Origin: Paenibacillus lignilyticus
GTDB taxonomy: Bacteria; Bacillota; Bacilli; Paenibacillales; Paenibacillaceae
NCBI RefSeq assembly: GCF_017942085.1
Contig: NZ_JAGKSP010000017.1
Coordinates: forward strand, 1-64,000
Length of the DNA stretch: 64,000 nt
Direction of reading: 5' to 3'
A program made the translations under genes and the position numbers. Under the pieces are notes generated by a model that was not told the DNA's origin, did not search any database, and saw only the letters and a list, made by a program, of their open reading frames with translations. This document shows, piece by piece, positions 1-6,512 of the stretch; the first letter of the stretch is position 1, and every line of letters starts with the position of its first letter.

Positions 1-690
1 TAGCTTCTTTTCGGAGCAGTTTCGACGGTGAGAGGCTCATTTTGAGACGCTCACTTCCACCACCTGTGACAAGCAGGTTACTTGATACGCTGAGAGTTCC
101 ATTTTCGCACTCCCAGCTTCTTTTCGGCGCGGTTTCGACGGTGAGAGGCTCATTTTGAGACGCTCACTTCCACCACCTGCGACAAGCAAGTTACTTGATA
201 CGCTGAGAGTCCATTTTCGAACTCTCAGCTTCTTTTCGGCGTGATTTCGACGGTGAGAGGCTCATTTTGAGACGCTCACTTCCACCACCTGCGACAAGCA
301 GGTTACTTGGTACCTGAGAGTCCATTTTCTCGAACTCTTAGCTTCTTTTCGGAGCAGTTTCGACGGTGAGAGGCTCATTTGAGACGCTCACTTCCACCAC
401 CTGCGACAAGCAGGTTACTTGGTACCTGAGAGTCCATTTTCGAACTCTTAGCTTCTTTTCGGAGCAGTTTCGACGGTGAGAGGCTCATTTTGAGACGCTC
501 ACTTCCACCAACTGCGACAAGCAGGTTACTTGGAACGCCGAGAGTTCCATTTTCGCACTCTCAGCTTCTTTCGGCGCGGTTTCGACGGTGAGAGGCTCAT
601 TCTGAGACGCTCACATCCACCGACGGCGGCAAGCAGGTTACTTGGAACGCTGAGAGCGCTGTTTCCCCACTCTCAGCTTCTTTCCCAGGG
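1..690. repeat. 112-bp tandem repeat array, about six copies, two hairpins per copy
   Basis: The motif AGCTTCTTTTCGG recurs at about 2, 115, 227, 340, 450, 563 and 675, giving a 110-113 bp period. Each unit holds two imperfect palindromes: one with arms CTGAGAGT/ACTCTCAG and one with arms GTGAG..CTCA/TGAG..CTCAC, separated by a conserved spacer ending in GTTTCGACG. Copies differ by point changes and small indels, and the last copy is the most divergent. The reading frame is not kept between copies, so coding is unlikely. A related single unit lies at 16905-17000. The array starts before the window edge, so its full length is unknown. Confidence 0.9.
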
Positions 691-702
691 TGAGCCTCGC
701 GG

Positions 703-750
703 ACAAACAAAAGGCGTGGAGAAGGAGCCAATTGGCTGCCTCTCCACGCT
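703..750 (-). terminator. Rho-independent terminator after araB
   Basis: On the minus strand a long hairpin with outer arms GCGTGGAG/CTCCACGC and inner arms GCCA/TGGC spans 714-749. It is followed by CTTTTGTTTG, 13 bases after the araB stop codon. Confidence 0.85.
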
Positions 751-762
751 CCAATAAATGTA

Positions 763-2442
763 TTAGTGCGTGCTGCTCGCTTCTTCCTTGATCGCTTTCA
801 AGCGCTTCATGACGTCGTTTGCGCCGCGGCCGTAGTAATCGTGAAGCAGGTTGTACTCGGCATACAGCTTCTCGTAGACCGCAACGTTTGCCGGGATTGG
901 CTTGAACGTTTCTTCGCGAACGCGGGCCATAGCTGCCGCTGCGTCGACGACGCTGTCGTAGCCGCCTTTGTCCGCTCCGGCTGCGACTGCGCCGAACATG
1001 GCTGCGCCGAGCGCAGGCGTTTGCTTCGAGGCCGCGATTTTGATCTCGCGGTTGGTCACGTCTGCGTAGATTTGCATCAGCAGACGGTTCTTCTGCGGCA
1101 ACCCGCCGCAGGCGTAGAGCTCGTGCACTTCCACGCCGTTGCTGTGGAATGCGTCGATGATTTTGCGCGTGCCGAATGCGGTTGCTTCCAGCAAGGCGCG
1201 GTAAATTTCCTGCGGCTTCGTAAGCAGCGTCAGCCCGACCAGCATGCCGGTCAAGTTCGTGTCGACGAGCACGGACCGGTTGCCGTTCCACCAGTCGAGC
1301 GCAAGCACGCCGGATTCGCCGACGTTCAGCGCGGCCGCAGCCTTCTCCAGCCATTCGTGGACGCTGATTCCTTCGACTTTGGCCGCCTCAACGACATACG
1401 CAGGAACTGCCTCATCCACATACCAAGCAAAAATATCGCCAACCGCCGATTGCCCCGCCTCATAGCCAAAATACCCCGGAATGATGCCGTCTTCCACCAC
1501 GCCGCACATCCCTTCCACTTGCTTCTCTTCCGATCCAAGGAGCATGTGGCAGATCGAAGTACCCATCGCCATAACCAGCTTGCCCGGCGTTACCACGCCA
1601 ACCGCCGGAACGGCCGCATGGGCATCGACGTTGCCGACTGCAATGGCCGTGCCTGCAGCAAGCCCCATTCGCGCAGCCATCTCGGCCGTAAGCTCGCCGG
1701 CCTTCGTGCCGAGCGGAAGAACATCGCCGCGCAGCTTCGTTTCCGCCAAATCCTCGAGCCGCTCGTCAAGCGCTTTCAAGAAAGCGCGATTCGGATAACC
1801 GTCTTGCTTATGCCAAACCGCTTTATAGCCGGCCGTGCAGCTGTTGCGTACAATGTTGCCCGTCATTTGACCAACGACCCAGTCGGTCGCCTCAACGAAT
1901 TTATCCGCGGTTTCATAGATATCCGGCGCTTCATTCAAGATCTGCCATACTTTCGCGAGCATCCACTCCGAGGAGATTTTGCCGCCGTAGCGAGGCAGGA
2001 ACGCTTCTCCGCGTGCCGCTGCGATTTCATTAATGCGGTTCGCCTCATCCTGCGCCGCATGGTGTTTCCACAGCTTCACCCAGCTATGCGGGTTCTCCTT
2101 GTAAGCCGGATCGAAGCACAGCGGCTGACCCGCTTCATTAATCGGCAGCATCGTGCAAGCCGTGAAATCGATGCCAAGCCCGATAATAGCGGCAGGATCA
2201 ATGCCCGATGCACGCACGACTGCAGGCACGGATTGCTCCAGTACCTCAATATAATCGGCTGGGTGCTGAAGCGCCCAATCATGCTCCAATTTCAAGCCGG
2301 TTTCAGGCAAACGCTCATCAATGACATTATGGCGATAAGGGGTGACATGCTCGGCAATCTCGGCTCCATCGGACAAGCGAACAAGCACCGCGCGACCGGA
2401 CTCCGTACCATAGTCAACGCCAATTGCATATTTAAGATTCAT
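763..2442 (-). CDS. araB: L-ribulokinase AraB
   Basis: Cytoplasmic FGGY-family sugar kinase that phosphorylates L-ribulose to L-ribulose 5-phosphate in arabinose breakdown. The 559-residue length is normal for AraB. The N-terminal phosphate-binding motif VDYGTESGRAVLV is characteristic of ribulokinases, and the C-terminal ATP-binding half carries ALLEATAFGTRKIIDAF and ACGGLPQKNRLLMQIYADV. An ATG further upstream in frame exists, but the start at 2442 is preceded by a strong AGGAGG and gives the expected MNLKYAIGVDYG terminus. It follows araD by 70 bp on the same strand, is ended by the terminator at 703-750, and is presumably under the AraR-controlled promoter before araD. No isomerase gene (araA) is present in the window. 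Confidence 0.97.
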   Translation of the reverse strand: MNLKYAIGVDYGTESGRAVLVRLSDGAEIAEHVTPYRHNVIDERLPETGLKLEHDWALQHPADYIEVLEQSVPAVVRASGIDPAAIIGLGIDFTACTMLPINEAGQPLCFDPAYKENPHSWVKLWKHHAAQDEANRINEIAAARGEAFLPRYGGKISSEWMLAKVWQILNEAPDIYETADKFVEATDWVVGQMTGNIVRNSCTAGYKAVWHKQDGYPNRAFLKALDERLEDLAETKLRGDVLPLGTKAGELTAEMAARMGLAAGTAIAVGNVDAHAAVPAVGVVTPGKLVMAMGTSICHMLLGSEEKQVEGMCGVVEDGIIPGYFGYEAGQSAVGDIFAWYVDEAVPAYVVEAAKVEGISVHEWLEKAAAALNVGESGVLALDWWNGNRSVLVDTNLTGMLVGLTLLTKPQEIYRALLEATAFGTRKIIDAFHSNGVEVHELYACGGLPQKNRLLMQIYADVTNREIKIAASKQTPALGAAMFGAVAAGADKGGYDSVVDAAAAMARVREETFKPIPANVAVYEKLYAEYNLLHDYYGRGANDVMKRLKAIKEEASSTH

Positions 2443-2512
2443 TATTAGGCCTCCTATAATAATGTACATTTCGGCTTGCAACGCTGACTGACTACGCTAT
2501 ACTCCCCGACTT

Positions 2513-3208
2513 CTACTTCTGCCCGTAATATGCGTTCTTGCCATGCTTCCGCAAGTAATGTCGATCAAGCAGGTGCTGATCCATCGGCTGCACCTGCGGG
2601 TTCAGCTGGAAGGTATGCAGCGCCATCTTGGCCGCTTCCTCGACGACAACGGCGTTATGAACCGCATTATGAGCGTCCTTTCCCCAGCAGAATGGCGCAT
2701 GGCTGTACACGAGCGCAGCCGGTACTTGCAGCGGATCGATGCCGCGTTTCACGAAGGTCTCTATGATGACATTGCCCGTCTCCAGCTCGTACGCTCCACT
2801 AATTTCAGCTTCCGTCATCGGACGCGTACAAGGAATTTCGCCGTAAAAATAATCCGCATGCGTCGTGCCCAATGCCGGAATCGCGCGTCCCGCTTGTGCC
2901 CAGCTTGTAGCCCACGGCGAATGGGTATGCACAATGCCGCCAATCCCTTCAAACGCCTTGTATAGCGCCACGTGCGTCGGCGTATCCGAAGATGGACGAA
3001 GGCTGCCTTCCACCACATTGCCATCTAAATCCACCAGAACAATTTGCTCAGCACGCAGTTCCTCATAAGGCACTCCGCTAGGTTTAATGGCAACCAATCC
3101 GCTTTCGCGGTCAATGCCGCTTACATTTCCCCATGTGAACGTCACAAGCCCATAACGAGGCAGCTCCATATTCGCTTCCCATACCGCTTGTTTCAATGCT
3201 TCCAACAT
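2513..3208 (-). CDS. araD: L-ribulose-5-phosphate 4-epimerase AraD
   Basis: Class II aldolase/epimerase of 231 residues that converts L-ribulose 5-phosphate to D-xylulose 5-phosphate, the last arabinose-specific step. The metal-binding histidines are visible in THSPWATSWAQ (around residue 95) and TTHADYFYGEIPCTRPM, with a further histidine-rich segment SHAPFCWGKDAHNAVHNAV near the C-terminus. The start at 3208 gives the family-typical MLEALKQAVWEANMELPRYGL. It is the first gene of an araD-araB unit read from the promoter at 3247-3275, whose spacer is an AraR operator. Confidence 0.96.
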   Translation of the reverse strand: MLEALKQAVWEANMELPRYGLVTFTWGNVSGIDRESGLVAIKPSGVPYEELRAEQIVLVDLDGNVVEGSLRPSSDTPTHVALYKAFEGIGGIVHTHSPWATSWAQAGRAIPALGTTHADYFYGEIPCTRPMTEAEISGAYELETGNVIIETFVKRGIDPLQVPAALVYSHAPFCWGKDAHNAVHNAVVVEEAAKMALHTFQLNPQVQPMDQHLLDRHYLRKHGKNAYYGQK

Positions 3209-3246
3209 ACGCCCGCTACTCCCCTCGCCAGGTCAATTGTAAGCTC

Positions 3247-3275
3247 ATTATAACTTGTACGTACAAGTGTGTCAC
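3247..3275 (-). promoter_or_regulatory. araDB promoter with AraR operator in its spacer
   Basis: Reading the minus strand, GTGACA (3275-3270) and TATAAT (3252-3247) are 17 bp apart. The spacer is almost exactly filled by the perfect palindrome ACTTGTACGTACAAGT (3253-3268), which matches the known AraR operator core of Bacilli. A bound repressor would cover both promoter elements, so arabinose-relieved repression is the expected control. Confidence 0.85.
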
Positions 3276-3283
3276 GACTTAAT

Positions 3284-4408
3284 TTAGGACAGCACCGAAG
3301 CAGGGCCGGTAGATTCACGAACGATCAGCTTCGGTTCATAGATGACATCGGCGATACGTTCCTGTCCGCTGCGGCGCTCGATCATAGCCATCAGCAGAGC
3401 TACGGCATCCTCGCCCATCTTCGTCTTGGGATGCTCGAACGTGGTAAGCTTCACTTCCGTTGCCGTCGCAAGCGTCGCATCATCGAAACCGACCATGGAT
3501 AGATCGCCGGGAACACTTAGCCCGCTTCTGCGAATGACATCCAGCAGCCGTACGGCCAGCTCGTCGTTATAGCACACAATTGCCGTGGGACGTTCAGCCG
3601 GGTCACGAAGCAGCAGTTCAGCAAGCATAGCTGCAGGCTTAATTAACTTCTCTTCGGTCGTATAACGGATAATAGATTCAGGCTGCAGAGTAAGCTTTCG
3701 CACCCTCAATCCGCGCATAAAGCCCCGCATCCGGTGCACGCCTTGAAAGTCATCCGTCTTAAAGAATCCCGCGATCCGCTGATGCCCGAGCTTCACAAGA
3801 TGCTCCACCGCGCGGAAGCCTCCCAGCTCATCGTCCACCTTCAAGCAGACCGCATCCAGATCGCTGTATCGTTCATTCAGCATGATATAAGGGATGTTCC
3901 GTGCCTCCAGCGCGAGAAAATAATCCAAATTCGGATTGCCCTCCGCACTCTTGGTCGGCTCAATGATCAGTCCGCCAAGCTGCTGCTGGAGCAGCATGGA
4001 CTCCAGGTTCTCCCGCTCCCGCGACTTCTCGTTCTCTGTGCTGGAGAGCAGCAATCGAGCTCCATGCTTCCGCAACTCGGATTCCACGCCGCGCACGATC
4101 GTCGGGAATATATAATCCGAAATATGCGTCGTCATCATCCCAATCGTCAGCTTCTGCTGAGGCTCCGCACGAGACTGACCCCTCTCCGCGTCCGACACAA
4201 AGGTGCCTTTGCCTTGAGCCCGGTACAGCCAGCCCTCGGCTTCCAAGTCGCCAAGCGCTTGCCGAACGGTCTGCCGGCTGAAGCCGAAGCGCGCTGCGAT
4301 TTCATTTTCTGATGGAAGCTTATCATGGGGCTTGAACTGAGCCATCGCGATCCATGAGACAATTTCCTCTTTGAGCTGTATGTATTTGGGTGGAAGCTGT
4401 TCCTTCAT
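3284..4408 (-). CDS. araR: Arabinose operon repressor AraR (GntR/LacI type)
   Basis: Transcriptional repressor of 374 residues with the AraR architecture: an N-terminal GntR winged helix (about residues 5-75; NEIAARFGFSRQTVRQALGDL is the recognition region) fused to a LacI/GalR-type sugar-binding domain (about 90-370; IGMMTTHISDYIFPTIVRGV at its start, VGFDDATLA near the end). By family knowledge it binds arabinose and releases its operators. The ATG at 4408 is preferred to the TTG two codons upstream because AGAGGTG lies 7 bases before it. Operators are visible before araD (3253-3268) and before araR itself (about 4474-4492), so autoregulation is likely. Confidence 0.93.
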   Translation of the reverse strand: MKEQLPPKYIQLKEEIVSWIAMAQFKPHDKLPSENEIAARFGFSRQTVRQALGDLEAEGWLYRAQGKGTFVSDAERGQSRAEPQQKLTIGMMTTHISDYIFPTIVRGVESELRKHGARLLLSSTENEKSRERENLESMLLQQQLGGLIIEPTKSAEGNPNLDYFLALEARNIPYIMLNERYSDLDAVCLKVDDELGGFRAVEHLVKLGHQRIAGFFKTDDFQGVHRMRGFMRGLRVRKLTLQPESIIRYTTEEKLIKPAAMLAELLLRDPAERPTAIVCYNDELAVRLLDVIRRSGLSVPGDLSMVGFDDATLATATEVKLTTFEHPKTKMGEDAVALLMAMIERRSGQERIADVIYEPKLIVRESTGPASVLS

Positions 4409-4456
4409 GGCCAAGCACCTCTATTTTCTGTTGTTTCCGCCAACTTGTATGGATGT

Positions 4457-4492
4457 AGTATAGCATGCACTCAACTTGTACGTACATACAAG
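4457..4492 (-). promoter_or_regulatory. Putative araR promoter with AraR operator
   Basis: On the minus strand TATACT (4462-4457) is a good -10 element. The AraR-type sequence GTATGTACGTACAAGT at about 4474-4489 covers the expected -35 region. A further half-site (CAACTTGTAT) lies at 4441-4450. The -35 hexamer itself is poor. Confidence 0.6.
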
Positions 4493-4612
4493 AAGGATAA
4501 GGGCCGTTTCCGGCTCCATTCGCATAAAAAACTAGACCTCCGTGCAATTTACAAACACGATCGGACAGCTGTAAGATGATAGCAGCACGGCCATTTTGAG
4601 AGGAGGGTTTGC

Positions 4613-4999
4613 ATGCCCGAAGGCAACCGTTATTTGCGCCTGACGATCTTTTTGCTTGCGGTATTATTTGCAGCTTGTATTGTCATTCAAGTGTACATAG
4701 CCGGAATGGCTACGTTTATCGATGGCACGCATTGGTCCGACCACAAAAATTTCGTCCATATTATTGAACCGGTGCCGCTCGCGATATTCGTTCTGTCCTT
4801 CTTCGGCCGCGTGCGCGGAGCCGTTCGCTGGATTGGATTGGCCATGCTCGTACTCGTTATGGCCCAGTACGCGACCGCTCATTTGAGTGACAAGCTCCCC
4901 TACTTCTCTGCTACGCATCCCGTCATCGCCTTAATTCTGCTATGGTTGTCCGTTTATACGGTGAAGCGCTCTTATCTGATTTGGCGCCGTACGATATAG
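4613..4999 (+). CDS. Small four-helix membrane protein, DUF6220-like
   Basis: Integral membrane protein of 128 residues with four predicted hydrophobic helices (about residues 8-30, 48-64, 70-90 and 99-115). A His-containing segment in the first loop (HWSDHKNFVHIIEP) and HPVIALILLW before the last helix resemble the DUF6220 family, whose function is unknown. A ribosome site GAGAGGAGG precedes the ATG. The gene stands alone between the divergent araR and a convergent kinase and ends in a shared hairpin at 5007-5046. The family assignment is from memory of motifs only. Confidence 0.75.
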   Translation: MPEGNRYLRLTIFLLAVLFAACIVIQVYIAGMATFIDGTHWSDHKNFVHIIEPVPLAIFVLSFFGRVRGAVRWIGLAMLVLVMAQYATAHLSDKLPYFSATHPVIALILLWLSVYTVKRSYLIWRRTI

Positions 5000-5006
5000 A
5001 ATAACA

Positions 5007-5046
5007 AAACCCGCATACGCCGTTAACCAGCGGTACATGCGGGTTT
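5007..5046. terminator. Bidirectional terminator
   Basis: Arms AAACCCGCAT and ATGCGGGTTT with inner CCG/CGG pairing lie between the convergent genes ending at 4999 and 5052. A-rich and T-rich flanks serve both strands. Confidence 0.85.
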
Positions 5047-5051
5047 CTTTA

Positions 5052-6233
5052 TTAAGCGTCTCGAATAGCAGGCAAACTGATCTTGACGACGGTTCCGCGC
5101 TTCAGCTCACTCTTAATATCAATCTCACCGTGATGTTCATGAATGATTTTGTAGCTGGCCATTAACCCAAGTCCGATGCCTTGTTCATTCGTTCCGTAGA
5201 AGGGCTGCCCCAAATATCGGATTCGTTCAGGGGCAATGCCGCGTCCCGCATCCTCTACCCGAATGATGACACGGTCGCCGGTATCCATGCAAATCACTTT
5301 CACCACGCCGCCATCCGGCATGGCATCAATCCCATTTTTCACGACGTTCATAATGGCTCGTTTGAGCAGCTGCTCATCGCAATACAGGTAAGCATTCATC
5401 GACGCTTCGTTTTCCACCTCTATGGAAACTCCGTTCTGCAACGCTTCTGCCGCCAGCGTGGATTGAACCTGCCTGATGATACTAAGCGGTTCGCGTTTTA
5501 CAAACTGCACGGAAGGATATGGCCTCGACAGCAAAATAAATTCTTTGGTGAGCGCCTCAATCTGGTTCAGCTCTTCCGTCATAATCTCGATATAGGATCG
5601 AAACTCAGAGCTTGTACCCATCAACTGCAGAAACCCTTTCACCGCGGTAAGCGGATTTCGAATTTCATGCGCCAATCCAGCCGCCAGCTGCTGAGAGACA
5701 TGCAGTTTGTTATAGTGATGACTGAGTTCCTCTATGCGCAGCTGATCAGCAACCCGCTTAAGCTCCAGCTCGTCCATAACGACTTGGGCCAGTGTTTCAA
5801 GTATACCGATTTCCTCGTCCGTGATATGTCGCGGCTTGTAATCCAGCACGCAAAGAACGCCTAAATGCTGCCTATCGCGGCCCGTTAACGGAACTCCCGC
5901 ATAGAAACGTATGCCGCTCTGTCCTCGGATACAAGTCTCCGTGCCCTCACAAGATTCCAGACCTACATCCATCACGAAATAGGGCTTATTGTAATAGACA
6001 GCTTCACTGCATAGACCGGAATTCATCTCTATCTCACGCAGATCGGTGCCGTAACTCGATTTCACCCAAATCCGATTTTCGTCAACGAATGTAATCATGC
6101 ATAGCGGAATGCCAAGCAGCTGCGCCGCCAAACTCGTAATTCTATCAAAAGCATCTACCGGCGTGCTGCCCTGGATCGGATAGGTTCGTAAAGCATTTAC
6201 TCCTGCATATTCGTTCTCGGATGAATTGGGCAT
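5052..6233 (-). CDS. GAF-domain sensor histidine kinase (soluble)
   Basis: Cytosolic sensor kinase of 393 residues without membrane segments. Residues about 15-155 form a GAF domain (SLAAQLLGIPLCMITFVDEN; SGIRFYAGVPLTGRDRQHLG). The dimerisation/phosphoacceptor helix is LAAGLAHEIRNPLTAVKGFL (His near 190), and the ATPase domain has N-box NVVKNGIDAM, VEDAGRGI and QGIGLGLMASYKI. The AHEIRNPLTAVKGF type of H-box is typical of kinases that feed the Spo0 phosphorelay in Bacillales, so a role in sporulation or redox/ligand sensing is possible but inferred. No response regulator is adjacent. The ribosome site is moderate (AAGGCAGG). Confidence 0.9.
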   Translation of the reverse strand: MPNSSENEYAGVNALRTYPIQGSTPVDAFDRITSLAAQLLGIPLCMITFVDENRIWVKSSYGTDLREIEMNSGLCSEAVYYNKPYFVMDVGLESCEGTETCIRGQSGIRFYAGVPLTGRDRQHLGVLCVLDYKPRHITDEEIGILETLAQVVMDELELKRVADQLRIEELSHHYNKLHVSQQLAAGLAHEIRNPLTAVKGFLQLMGTSSEFRSYIEIMTEELNQIEALTKEFILLSRPYPSVQFVKREPLSIIRQVQSTLAAEALQNGVSIEVENEASMNAYLYCDEQLLKRAIMNVVKNGIDAMPDGGVVKVICMDTGDRVIIRVEDAGRGIAPERIRYLGQPFYGTNEQGIGLGLMASYKIIHEHHGEIDIKSELKRGTVVKISLPAIRDA

Positions 6234-6512
6234 AGATGCCTGCCTTTCAAAGTTGTAATTTTCCCATTTTTTTCATGAATGCATCATGGGTATTAGCCAT
6301 TATTTTACCAAATTAACTAAGGATTGCATATTCCGCGTTATGCCGATTGTGTAATTTTTTTTTACATTATTGTGCAAAACTCACATGCCACATTGCGGAT
6401 GGCTATATAGAGCCTTCAACAAGCAGAGGAGCTGTTCGGCAACCTGCCGCTCAGCTCCCCTTGGAAAGATCAGTTCAAGACGATCACGCTTGGATCCTTC
6501 GTCTCGTAATGT
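6234..6512. other. Intergenic region with one hairpin
   Basis: No coding potential was seen. An inverted repeat with arms GGAGCTG..CGGC and GCCG..CAGCTCC lies at 6428-6458, just after the stop of the hybrid kinase, but without a T-run on either strand, so termination there is uncertain. The part next to the GAF kinase start is AT-rich and probably holds its promoter. Confidence 0.5.

Noticed and set aside
1..690. CRISPR array
   Set aside because: The whole 112-bp unit is repeated, without unique spacers between short repeats, and no cas genes are nearby.
530..757. 75-residue open frame across the repeats
   Set aside because: It arises from repeat sequence, and the frame is not maintained in the other copies.
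766..2448. 560-residue open frame on the plus strand
   Set aside because: It is exactly antisense to araB, has Arg/His/Ala-rich composition without motifs, and is a GC-bias shadow.
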